A DNA stretch of 33,326 nucleotides from an uncultured Lentisphaerota bacterium (GTDB lineage: Bacteria > Verrucomicrobiota > Kiritimatiellia > CAIQIC01), in contig CAISWQ010000113.1 of the NCBI GenBank assembly GCA_903889245.1, positions 1-33,326 of the forward strand, read 5' to 3'. Below are positions 14,374 through 21,725 of this stretch, in pieces. The translations under genes were made by a program, and so were the position numbers. Each line of letters begins with the position of its first letter. The first letter of the stretch is position 1. The notes beneath the pieces were generated by a model. The model saw only the letters and a list, made by a program, of their open reading frames with translations, ran no database searches and was not told where the DNA came from.

Positions 14374-16326
14374 TCAGGGACCACCCGGGATGGCGGGGCG
14401 GTCCTTGGCTCCGGGATACATCAGCTTCCACGTATCGGGCACGAACGCCTGCCGCAGGAACAGCGGCTGGGGCAGCCAGACGCGGTAAAGATTTTGCTCG
14501 CTCCAGCCGTTGCCCGCGGAGGCGTAGTCGCAGAGCGTGAGCTTGAGCTGGTGATGGTTGAAGAAATGCGAGGGCCGCACCTGGGCCGGCACCTCGAACG
14601 CCATCCAGACCTGCGCGGGCTTGTTCGTCGCCACCGCGAGCGGAATGCAGCCCTCGGCATCGGGCACCAGCCGCACCGCGATATCCTGCGGTTGCGTGAG
14701 CCGGTTATCGAGCGCGAGCACGACCGGGCCGCGCATCACCGCGAGCTGTGGCGCGCTGCTGGGCGCGGTGACAACGCGGCCGCGCAGGTCGAGGCGCAGG
14801 ATGATCTTGTCGCCGGGCGACCACTCGCGGTCCAGCCGCGCGTAGGTGCCGGGCTGGCAGGCGACGGCCTCGCCGTTCACGGTGAGCTGCGTCTGCCGGC
14901 TCCACGCGGGGATGCGCAGCGCGAGCGTGAAGCGGCGCTTCTGGTCGGGGAAAATTTTCAGAGTCACATGATCGCCGACGGGATAGGTGGTCTCCTGCAT
15001 GATCCGCACCGGCGCGCCATCGGCCAGCTTGGTGTTGGCAGTGCCCATGGCGTAGAGGTTCACGACCGGGCCGGCCGCGGAGGTCATCACGGCCCACGCG
15101 GGCGTAAGCAGCAGGCCGCGCGGGCCGTTGGCGACGCAGCAACTCAAGCCGACGTCCTTGTGCTGCTCGGTGCTCGGCACGCGCTGGCCGGTCAGCGGCG
15201 AGAAGTAGGACCACCAGTTGCCAGTCGGCGTCATCGCGCCGAGCAGCGCGTTATAGAGCGAGAGCTCGAGCTCGTCGGCCCACTGCGGGTCGCCGGTGAG
15301 CCGCAGCAGTTGCAGGCAGAGCTTCATCCATGTGACTGTGACGCAGGTTTCCAGCGGCTGCTCGAGCACCTCGGTCTGCGTGCGCGCGCCGTCGCACCAG
15401 AGTTCCTGGTTGGAGCCGGAGCCGACGAGCATGCGCTCGGTCTGGCGGATGCTTTGCCCGAATTTCACGGCGGCATCGAGATAGCGCCGCTCGCCGGTGA
15501 CGCGGTAGAGTTCGCAGAGGCCCTCGAAGCAGGACATCATCTCGTAGGCCTTGGGCGCGCCGATCTGCAGCGGCGGCACATCCGCGAGCGCGCTTTCCAC
15601 GAGCCGCAGGCCGTGCGGCAGGAACGGATTCGGCCGCTCCCAGTCGGCCACGATCTGTTTGGCGCAGGCCAGATACTTCGGCTCGCCGGTGCGCTGATAG
15701 AGCACCACCAGCGGTTCGAGGATGGAGCTGGGCGCGAGGCCCTTGAGCACATCAATGCCCGTCGCCGTGAGGTTCACCTTGCCGGGCGGCGCCTCGGCCA
15801 GCAGGTGCTCGGCGACGCGGCGCGCGGCGGCCAGCGCGGCCGGGTCGCCCAGCCGCTCGTGCGCCGCGAGCAGGCCGAGCAGCACATACTTGCGGCCCCA
15901 CACATCCCAGATGCCAAGGTGGCAGTCGTCGCGATAGGTGCCGATGTAGCCATCGGCCGTCTGCGTTGCCAGCAGCGCGCGCACCGCCTGTTCCAGCAGC
16001 GCGCGCCGCTCGGCCGTCGGCTGATAGCCGTAGCCGAGCGCCGCGGAGGTGAACCACTTGCCCCAATACTCGCAGCGCCAGCCGGAGCCATCCTTCTCCT
16101 GCCGCGCCTGGAACGGCTGCACGAGCCGGGCGACGTCCTGCGCCATGACGCGGTTGGAAAGGCAGAGGTCCAGCCTATCGCCCAGCCAGCCCTGCAACTG
16201 GACGGCGCCGGGCGGCGCCGGCGAGAGGGCATCCTCGGCGGCCGGGGCCAGCGCCACGAACAGGACGGCGCTGCATGCGGTGCACGCGAGCCGCCTGCCC
16301 AGACGGCGATGGCCGGGGAGCTTCAC
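14374..16326 (-). CDS. GH127-family beta-L-arabinofuranosidase-like (DUF1680)
   Basis: A 650-residue exported protein of glycoside hydrolase family 127, whose founding member removes beta-L-arabinofuranosyl residues using a zinc-cysteine centre. The (alpha/alpha)6 barrel signatures TQTADGYIGTY (about 121-131) and YEMMSCFEGLCELY are present. The zinc set is visible as E326-x-C328 (LETCVT) and C396-C397 (SCCVANGPRG). A beta-sandwich C-terminal half follows. The start is GTG at 16326, 13 bases after the SGNH stop, without a good ribosome-binding site, so translational coupling is likely. A hydrophobic segment at about 14-30 with Ala-rich cleavage region fits Sec export. It acts with the adjacent sulfatase and SGNH gene. 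Confidence 0.9.
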   Translation of the reverse strand: MKLPGHRRLGRRLACTACSAVLFVALAPAAEDALSPAPPGAVQLQGWLGDRLDLCLSNRVMAQDVARLVQPFQARQEKDGSGWRCEYWGKWFTSAALGYGYQPTAERRALLEQAVRALLATQTADGYIGTYRDDCHLGIWDVWGRKYVLLGLLAAHERLGDPAALAAARRVAEHLLAEAPPGKVNLTATGIDVLKGLAPSSILEPLVVLYQRTGEPKYLACAKQIVADWERPNPFLPHGLRLVESALADVPPLQIGAPKAYEMMSCFEGLCELYRVTGERRYLDAAVKFGQSIRQTERMLVGSGSNQELWCDGARTQTEVLEQPLETCVTVTWMKLCLQLLRLTGDPQWADELELSLYNALLGAMTPTGNWWSYFSPLTGQRVPSTEQHKDVGLSCCVANGPRGLLLTPAWAVMTSAAGPVVNLYAMGTANTKLADGAPVRIMQETTYPVGDHVTLKIFPDQKRRFTLALRIPAWSRQTQLTVNGEAVACQPGTYARLDREWSPGDKIILRLDLRGRVVTAPSSAPQLAVMRGPVVLALDNRLTQPQDIAVRLVPDAEGCIPLAVATNKPAQVWMAFEVPAQVRPSHFFNHHQLKLTLCDYASAGNGWSEQNLYRVWLPQPLFLRQAFVPDTWKLMYPGAKDRPAIPGGP

Positions 16327-16339
16327 GGGAAGACGAGCC

Positions 16340-17155
16340 TTACTTCAGCATTTCGGCGAGCAGCGGCTGCATCGCCTCGGCCCAGATCTGGTAGCCCTTC
16401 GCGTTCGGGTGGAGCTGGTCGGGCATCACATCGTTCGGAATCTTGCCATCGGCGCCGAGGAACTTCGGGTTGATGTCCAGATAGCGGACGGTCTTGCCAT
16501 CGTCGAGCTTGGCCAGCTCCTTGTTGATGGCGTTGATGATCGCCATGCGCTTGGCGGCGTCCTCCGCCATCGCCTGCGCCGAGACGACGGGCTTGGGCGC
16601 GGGCTTGGCGCCGGGCGCGGCCTTGGGCGCGGTGGGCGGACGCGGGCCGCGCGGGAAGACCGCGAGCACGAGCACCTTGGTGTCCGGCAGCTTGGCGCGG
16701 ATTTCCTTCACGATCTTCTTATCGGCCGCGGCGATGGAGTCGGCATCGTTGCTGCCAGTGTTGTTGGTGCCGATCATCAGGACGACCACCTTCGGGTGGA
16801 GGCCATCGAGCTCGCCGTTGGCGATGCGCCAGAGCACGTGCTCGGTGCGGTCGCCGCCGATGCCGAAGTTCGCCGCGTCATACGGCTTGTAGAATTTCTC
16901 CCAGACTTCCGGCGCCTTGCCCCACCCCTCGGTGATCGAGTCGCCGAGGAAGAGCACGCCGATCGGCCCCGCCTTGCCGCGCTGGAGGAACGACTCGTGC
17001 ATCTTCATGAATTTGCCCGTGTCCTTTTTCTGCGCGGGCTCGCACGGATTGCTCGGCGCGGCCGGGGCCTTCGCCTTGGCCGGCGCCGCCTGCGCCGCGC
17101 CCAACGTACCCACCATCATCGCCAACGCCACTAACAACGCTCTACAGCTCTTCAT
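16340..17155 (-). CDS. Secreted SGNH/GDSL hydrolase
   Basis: A 271-residue exported esterase/lipase-like hydrolase, of the PAF-acetylhydrolase-like SGNH type. Block I is GDSITEGW with the nucleophile S73. Block II glycine is in NFGIGGD (about 97-102), block III is GTNNTG with N131, and block V is DQLHPN with D246 and H249. All four catalytic blocks are present. A Sec signal (MKSCRALLVALAMMVGTLGAAQA) precedes an Ala/Lys/Pro-rich linker. A second Pro/Ala/Lys-rich insert lies after VLAVFPRGPRPP. An AAGGAG site precedes ATG 17155. It probably removes acetyl or other acyl groups from the polysaccharide. It is the first gene of a likely operon with GH127 and a sulfatase. Confidence 0.92.
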   Translation of the reverse strand: MKSCRALLVALAMMVGTLGAAQAAPAKAKAPAAPSNPCEPAQKKDTGKFMKMHESFLQRGKAGPIGVLFLGDSITEGWGKAPEVWEKFYKPYDAANFGIGGDRTEHVLWRIANGELDGLHPKVVVLMIGTNNTGSNDADSIAAADKKIVKEIRAKLPDTKVLVLAVFPRGPRPPTAPKAAPGAKPAPKPVVSAQAMAEDAAKRMAIINAINKELAKLDDGKTVRYLDINPKFLGADGKIPNDVMPDQLHPNAKGYQIWAEAMQPLLAEMLK

Positions 17156-17177
17156 GGTTTTCTCCTTTTGGTTTCCC

Positions 17178-17212
17178 GCCGGGTCGGTGACCCGGCCTTC
17201 TACATTTTTTTT
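17178..17212. terminator. REP hairpin followed by T-run
   Basis: A single variant REP, GCCGGGTCGGTGACCCGGC with a slightly changed tail (CTTCTAC), is followed on the plus strand by ATTTTTTTT. It sits just upstream of the SGNH start on the opposite strand. It has terminator shape for plus-strand transcription, although no plus-strand gene ends there. Confidence 0.4.
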
Positions 17213-17313
17213 GATCCAATTCTGACGGCTCGCGAGCCGCAAACCATGTTCAAAACGTTCCGGCGGCGGTTTTCGTGTAGATTCCCTTTCGACCGCCAGG
17301 CACCCCGACCTGA

Positions 17314-17342
17314 TTGGCGTACCCCAAGTATTCTGCTATTCT
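17314..17342 (+). promoter_or_regulatory. Promoter of the PIN gene, likely leaderless
   Basis: TTGGCG (17314-17319) and TATTCT (17337-17342) are separated by exactly 17 bases, with TGC before the -10. Only seven bases separate the -10 from ATG 17350 and there is no ribosome-binding site, so transcription would start at or next to the start codon. The same geometry is seen upstream of the gene that starts at 29820. Confidence 0.5.
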
Positions 17343-17349
17343 CCCGGCC

Positions 17350-17835
17350 ATGAAACGGCCGCGCATATATCTCGATACGTCCATCATAAATTTCCTGTTC
17401 GCGGATGATGCGCCGGATTTCCGCCGTGTCACCGAGGAGTTTTTCGCTGTTTATTCCACCCATTATGACCTGTTCATCAGCGACATCGTTCTGGCTGAAA
17501 TCCTGCGCGACCCCGATCAGCTACATCGGTCAAAACTGACGGCCGTACTCGCCACACACGAGATCACGATGCTGCCAGCAGAACGTCGCGACGAAGTACG
17601 CCTGTTGGCAGAGCGTTATCTGGAAGCCGGCGTCATCCCCGCGAAGAAAGCCGAGGATGCCTTGCACGTCGCCTATGCCACGATTTTCGAAATGGACTTC
17701 CTGCTCTCGTGGAACTTCAAACATCTGGCGAACGTGCGTCGTGAGGCGCGCTTTCTCGCCATCAACGAGGCTCTAGGCTATCGCTATCCGCTGCGGTTGC
17801 TCTCGCCGCTGGAGGTGGAAGATGACGACACCTGA
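17350..17835 (+). CDS. PIN-domain protein (VapC-like)
   Basis: A 161-residue PIN-like ribonuclease. The acidic residues expected of the active site are visible: D9 in IYLDTS, E50 in SDIVLAEIL, D103 in AEDALHVAYA, and the SWNFKHL segment at 120-126 in place of the last acidic/Asn position. Such proteins usually act as RNases in type II toxin-antitoxin modules. ATG 17350 is chosen because MKRPRIYLDTS matches the family start; the upstream extension has no support. The stop overlaps the next gene by 14 bases. No antitoxin precedes it, so the partner, if any, would be the downstream small protein. Its GC content is lower than that of the enzymes around it. Confidence 0.82.
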   Translation: MKRPRIYLDTSIINFLFADDAPDFRRVTEEFFAVYSTHYDLFISDIVLAEILRDPDQLHRSKLTAVLATHEITMLPAERRDEVRLLAERYLEAGVIPAKKAEDALHVAYATIFEMDFLLSWNFKHLANVRREARFLAINEALGYRYPLRLLSPLEVEDDDT

Positions 17836-18043
17836 AAAAAACACCCCACGTGCGCTGCGGGAAGTCTGGGCCTGGAAAGATGCCCTCTTTCAGGAAGTGA
17901 AACATCTGCCGCGCGATCAAATGCTGGGAGCCCTGCTGGACAACGCTCACAAAGCCGCCCTTGCCTTCGGCATGGCTTATGGTCAGCCCAGTCAAGCGCG
18001 CAAAGTCGCCGAGTCACCGGCTCACTACGGCGACAAAGCCTAA
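17822..18043 (+). CDS. Small protein overlapping the PIN gene, candidate antitoxin
   Basis: A 73-residue protein I do not recognise. It starts inside the end of the PIN gene, so the two must be co-translated. It has W-A-W-K-D and LPRDQMLGALLDNAHKAA in a predicted helical region and ends with AHYGDKA. No DNA-binding domain such as ribbon-helix-helix or AbrB is obvious. In type II modules the antitoxin normally comes first; here the order would be reversed. It could instead be an accessory protein. The start follows the ATG with AGGTGGAAG (17813-17821) as a possible ribosome-binding site. Confidence 0.6.
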   Translation: MTTPEKNTPRALREVWAWKDALFQEVKHLPRDQMLGALLDNAHKAALAFGMAYGQPSQARKVAESPAHYGDKA

Positions 18044-18082
18044 CGTCGAATCAAACCCGTATCGTGGGATTGGACTCCGCCG

Positions 18083-19126
18083 TCATTTCTTTTCGGCGAC
18101 CGGCTCCAGCAGGCCGAGCCGCCACGGGAATTGGCCGTACTTCCTGCCGGCGCGCTCCTGCGCTGTGCAGCCCTGGAACAGAAACCGCAGATGGTCGCCA
18201 TCCACGGTCAGCGTCTCGTCGCAGCCCTCGCGCAGCAGTTCGCCGTGACTGATCGAATCGGTCCACGGCGCGACGCCCTGACCGAAGCGGATGTTCTGCG
18301 ACGACGCGAACGGCTGCGCCCACGTCGTGGCCAGCGGCCGCCACGCGCCATCGAGTGCGTCGGCGAGCCACGCCTTGTAGTAGCGCGCGCCACCGGGACC
18401 AATCGCCTCGATCAGCGTCAGGTATTGCTCGCGTCCCTTGAGCCGATAGGTGTGGCTGGCCTCGAAGAGTTCGTCGCGCGACGCCTGCAGCACCAGCTCC
18501 GGCTGGCTCCAGGCGAGCGGAAAATCCGCGAGCGCCGTACGGCTGCGCCAGAAGCGGCCGTCGTCGCCGGTGAAGAAGAGGTAGGCGTGCCGCGCATCGC
18601 AGATCACCCAGAAGTCAATCCAGTGCGGCACGTTCGCCGGTTTCCGCGGGAACATCATCTTCGGCGGCGTCAGCGTTTCCGGACGGCCGGGATCGGCGAG
18701 CGTCGAGAAGGCCGGGCCGAAGAAACCCGTCTGCGGCGTGGCGTCGGCCCACTGATAGATGAGATACCACTTCTGCTGCGGCCGGAAGAAGAAGACCTGC
18801 GGCGCGCAGTGGTAGTTGGTGACAAGGTTGATCACGTGGCGCGGCGCGGCATCGGCCCCACCCCAGTCCGCGAAGCTCACCTGTTCCATGATCGTCGCCT
18901 TTGACTGCTTGATGGTCGCGAACAGATGCCAGCGCTTACCCCAGAAGACCACGCTCGGGTCCTTGATGGCGCAACTTTGATCGGTCGCCGGCGCCGCCGC
19001 CAGCAGCGGCGCGCTCGCCTCCCACTGGAAGCGGCCGGTGCGCAGGGCATCTTCCGCTCCCAACACCCCGCCACTGCAAAAAACCGCCGCTGTAAACAGG
19101 CTGATCAACGCAGGCCGAACACTCAT
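18083..19126 (-). CDS. GH62 alpha-L-arabinofuranosidase
   Basis: A 347-residue exported enzyme of glycoside hydrolase family 62, which removes alpha-L-arabinofuranosyl side chains. Family landmarks in order are IKDPSVVFWGKRWHLFAT (D56 as a catalytic acid), YHCAPQVFFFRPQQKWYLIYQ, FEASHTYRLKGREQYLTLIEAIG (E as general acid), and SHGELLREG plus D-E-T-L near the end. A Sec signal is present at 1-23. ATG 19126 is chosen because GGGGAAAC precedes it; a longer frame to 19285 would only translate the REPIN-like repeat at 19149-19276. The sulfatase stop at 19317 lies upstream, so it may be the last gene of that operon if transcription reads through the repeat. Confidence 0.9.
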   Translation of the reverse strand: MSVRPALISLFTAAVFCSGGVLGAEDALRTGRFQWEASAPLLAAAPATDQSCAIKDPSVVFWGKRWHLFATIKQSKATIMEQVSFADWGGADAAPRHVINLVTNYHCAPQVFFFRPQQKWYLIYQWADATPQTGFFGPAFSTLADPGRPETLTPPKMMFPRKPANVPHWIDFWVICDARHAYLFFTGDDGRFWRSRTALADFPLAWSQPELVLQASRDELFEASHTYRLKGREQYLTLIEAIGPGGARYYKAWLADALDGAWRPLATTWAQPFASSQNIRFGQGVAPWTDSISHGELLREGCDETLTVDGDHLRFLFQGCTAQERAGRKYGQFPWRLGLLEPVAEKK

Positions 19127-19148
19127 GTTGTTTCCCCTTCCCTTCCGC

Positions 19149-19276
19149 CTGACTGGGAGGGGCGGTGTCTCACCGCCCCAAGAACAACCATGGTTCGCTT
19201 TCATTAGATTGCCGAGGTTGCAACGGCTACACGCGGCTTTTTCTGCGGCGGCTGGAAAGCCGCCGCTCCCAGTCAG
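19149..19276. repeat. REPIN-like inverted pair, CTGACTGGGAG type (copy 1)
   Basis: The left unit begins CTGACTGGGAGGGGCGGTGT and continues CTCACCGCCCC. The right unit, inverted, begins CTGACTGGGAGCGGCGGC and continues TTTCCAGCCGCC. Each unit is a hairpin. The segment after the left unit reads AAGAACAACCATGG. A second copy of the whole arrangement, including an AGAACAAACCGTGG segment, lies inverted at 26570-26735. Confidence 0.75.
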
Positions 19277-19316
19277 ACTGAACACACCTGCACCTACGCG
19301 GGCTGCTCGTGAACGC

Positions 19317-20753
19317 TCATTTCTTGTTCTTACGCTTCTGCCGCGGGCTTTTGACGCCGCCGGGCGGCGGCGTCCACTGCGCCGGCTGCGGATTGGGCAC
19401 GGTCAGCGGCGCCTCGTCGCCATAGAAGTGCTGCTGCGCCGCGAGCAGCGCGAGCATCTCCTTGAGCTTCGCGGCGTACTCCGGTTGCTCCGCGAGGTTG
19501 TTCAGCTCGTGCGGATCTTTTTCGAGATCGAAAAGCTGCGTCTTGTTCACCAGCGGATAGCGGATCACCTTCCACCGTTCGTCGCGGACGGCGCGCTGGC
19601 ACTGGCGGTAGGCGGTGAAGGCGTAGTCACGCACCTTCTGCGCCTTACCGGTGATGACCCCCGCGAGGCTCTTGCTCTCGACCTCCGGCGGCACCGGCGT
19701 GCCGGTCAGCTCGCAGACCGTCGGGTAGATGTCGAAGAGATAGGCGAACGCGCTGCTCGTGCCGTGCGGGACGCCGGGGCCGGCGATGACCAGCGGGACG
19801 TGCAGGCCGCCGAACTCGTAGAGGTTCTGCTTGCCCATCAGCCCGTGGTCGCCGAGCGAGAGGCCGTTATCGGCGGCGAAGATGATGAGGGTGTTCGCGA
19901 ACTGGCCCGACGCCTTGAGCTGCTCCACGATGCGGCCGATGTGGTGGTCGAAACAGGTGATGCAGGCGTAGTCATCGGCGAGGTGCCGCCTGATCACCGC
20001 CTCCGTACGCGGCCACGGCGCGAGGCACTCGTCGCGTACGGTCATCTCGCCGTTGTCGAACGGATGCACCGGCAGGTAGCTCGGCGGCAGCGGGATCTTC
20101 GCCGGGTCATAGCGGTCCATGAACTCCTTGGGCGCTACGCGCGGATCGTGCGGCACCGGCGGCGCCAGGTAGATGAAGAACGGCTTGTCTTGCTTCCGGC
20201 CACGCAGGAACGCGAGGACGCGGTCGGCGCTCTTCTGGCTGGAAACCTCGTGGTCGTCGGCGCCGATCTCGCCGGTGAAGAGGCACGTCTCGAACGCTTG
20301 CATGCCCGGCAGGAACGAATTGCCCTTCTTGCCGAGATGAAACGTCTCGTAGCCGCCGGCCTTCATCGCATCGGCCCAGAGCACCGCGCTGCCCTTGTCC
20401 GGCTTGGCGAAGCCGCCGTTACTGAAGTGGAAGACGCTGCGCCCGGTCAGCAGCATCGTGCGGCTCGGCGTGCAGACCGCGCCGCTGTTCGCGCCCTGCA
20501 CATAGGTCCGCGTGAAGGCCATGCCGCGCCCGACGAGTTCATCGAGATGCGGCGTCTGGATGTGCGGGTTGCCGAGCGCGCCGATGCAGTCCGGCCGCAT
20601 ATCGTCGGCGAGGATGAAAAGGACGTTCGGCTTTTTGCCGGACGCTTTTTCCAAGGCTTGGAAACCGGCGGGGGCTGTTTTTCCAAGCCTTGGAAAAGCC
20701 AGCGCGCCGAGTGCGGCGCGCCGGAGAAAATCACGACGGTTGAGTGAGGTCAT
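19317..20753 (-). CDS. Tat-exported sulfatase
   Basis: A 478-residue type I sulfatase resembling the iduronate-2-sulfatase-like branch (ADDMRPDCIGALG, then DGDHG-type motif as LSLGDHGLMGKQNLYEFG). The twin-arginine signal is NRRDFLRR at 5-12. Residues 20-36 (FPRLGKTAPAGFQALEK) are the palindrome module. DD is at 50-51 and the formylglycine motif is CTPSR at 94-98. The ATG at 20753 comes two bases after the TGA of the coiled-coil gene (TGACCATG), so the two are translationally coupled. No independent ribosome-binding site is needed. The lysine/arginine-rich C-terminus ends SPRQKRKNKK. The substrate is not known. Confidence 0.92.
   Translation of the reverse strand: MTSLNRRDFLRRAALGALAFPRLGKTAPAGFQALEKASGKKPNVLFILADDMRPDCIGALGNPHIQTPHLDELVGRGMAFTRTYVQGANSGAVCTPSRTMLLTGRSVFHFSNGGFAKPDKGSAVLWADAMKAGGYETFHLGKKGNSFLPGMQAFETCLFTGEIGADDHEVSSQKSADRVLAFLRGRKQDKPFFIYLAPPVPHDPRVAPKEFMDRYDPAKIPLPPSYLPVHPFDNGEMTVRDECLAPWPRTEAVIRRHLADDYACITCFDHHIGRIVEQLKASGQFANTLIIFAADNGLSLGDHGLMGKQNLYEFGGLHVPLVIAGPGVPHGTSSAFAYLFDIYPTVCELTGTPVPPEVESKSLAGVITGKAQKVRDYAFTAYRQCQRAVRDERWKVIRYPLVNKTQLFDLEKDPHELNNLAEQPEYAAKLKEMLALLAAQQHFYGDEAPLTVPNPQPAQWTPPPGGVKSPRQKRKNKK
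20647..20697 (-). repeat. In-frame palindrome doublet (17 codons)
   Basis: TTCC begins at 20649 and 20681 (32 bp apart). On the gene strand the arms are read F-P-R-L-G-K and F-Q-A-L-E-K, after the Tat hydrophobic segment. Both palindromes are perfect except for the central base. Confidence 0.92.
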
Positions 20754-20755
20754 GG

Positions 20756-21658
20756 TCAACGCTGGTCGTGTTTCTGCTCGAGGCGTTCGTTCAGCCGGCG
20801 GACCTGCTGCTGTAATTCGCGGACTTCCGCGTGCAGCCGCTCGACATCGGCGCCGCCGCCCTGCTGCTGCATCCGCATCTGCTGCTGCATGTGCTCGGCC
20901 TCCTGCGCCAGCTTCTCGGCCGGCTCATGAAGCCCCGCCGCGTGCAGATGGCCGACAGCCTCGCGCAGATGCTGCAGCCGCTGCTCCGGTTGAGCCTGCT
21001 CCGGTTGCGGGCCGCGCTCGCGGTGTTGCATCTGGGCACGCCGCTCATCGCCACCGGCTTGATCGCCATGGCGTTCCCTGGCCATGTGCCCCGCCTTCTC
21101 GCGCAGTTCCTGCATCTCGCGCATGACGGCGCGGGCCTGATCCTCCTGGCCCGCCGCCTTCAGTTCCTTCGCCTTCTGTTCCAACTTCTGCATCTGCGCG
21201 CGCAACTGTTCCGGCTGCGACCGGTCGCCACGCTCACGATCCTGCTGCTTGGACTGGGCGGCCGCCTCTTCCAATTGATGGATACCGCGTTGCAGCTCCG
21301 CCGCACGCTCCTCGTTGCCATTCTCGCGCGCCTCTTTCAGTTCGGCTCGCGCGTGCTCCAGCTTCTTCATGAGCGCGGCGCGCCGCTCGTCGCCCGCAGG
21401 CTGATCGCCCTCGCGCTTCTTCGTCATATGCGCGGCCTTCTCGCGCAATTCCTTCATCTCGCGGATGACGGCCTGGGCCTGCTCTTCCTTGCCATCGGCC
21501 TTCAGTTCCTTCGCCTTCTGTTCGAGTTTGCGCATCTGCTCGCGCAGCTGTTCCGGGCGCGGCTCATCGGCGCGCGCCGCGGTAACGCACAGCACCAACC
21601 CGGCGGCAACCACGCCCAGCCACAACCGCTGACAGTTCACCAGCTTGTTCATCTTCAT
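20756..21658 (-). CDS. Exported coiled-coil protein with internal duplication
   Basis: A 300-residue protein of no recognised family. A Sec signal (to about residue 30, VTAARA) is followed by a highly charged, almost all-helical region rich in Glu, Gln, Lys and Arg. Residues 34-78 and 148-192 are clear duplicates: both contain PEQLR-x-QM-x-KLEQKAKELKA and end with RE-M-x-ELREKA-x-HM. The repeat offset is 114 residues. The C-terminal part has Gln-rich MQQQMRMQQQGGG and a further coiled coil. It starts after AGGAGC (ATG at 21658, or 21652). Its stop is two bases before a sulfatase start, so it is co-expressed with secreted sulfatases. A periplasmic scaffold, chaperone or envelope role is possible but unproven. 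Confidence 0.78.
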   Translation of the reverse strand: MKMNKLVNCQRLWLGVVAAGLVLCVTAARADEPRPEQLREQMRKLEQKAKELKADGKEEQAQAVIREMKELREKAAHMTKKREGDQPAGDERRAALMKKLEHARAELKEARENGNEERAAELQRGIHQLEEAAAQSKQQDRERGDRSQPEQLRAQMQKLEQKAKELKAAGQEDQARAVMREMQELREKAGHMARERHGDQAGGDERRAQMQHRERGPQPEQAQPEQRLQHLREAVGHLHAAGLHEPAEKLAQEAEHMQQQMRMQQQGGGADVERLHAEVRELQQQVRRLNERLEQKHDQR

Positions 21659-21725
21659 GTGCTCCTCTCTTTCGTAATTTCAACGCCAGTCTCCCACAGC
21701 AGGGAGGCTGCACACAGCGCCGCTT

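Noticed and set aside
19127-19285. N-terminal extension of the GH62 protein to position 19285.
   Set aside because: The extension translates the REPIN-like repeat. MSVRP at 19126 has a ribosome-binding site and a proper signal peptide.
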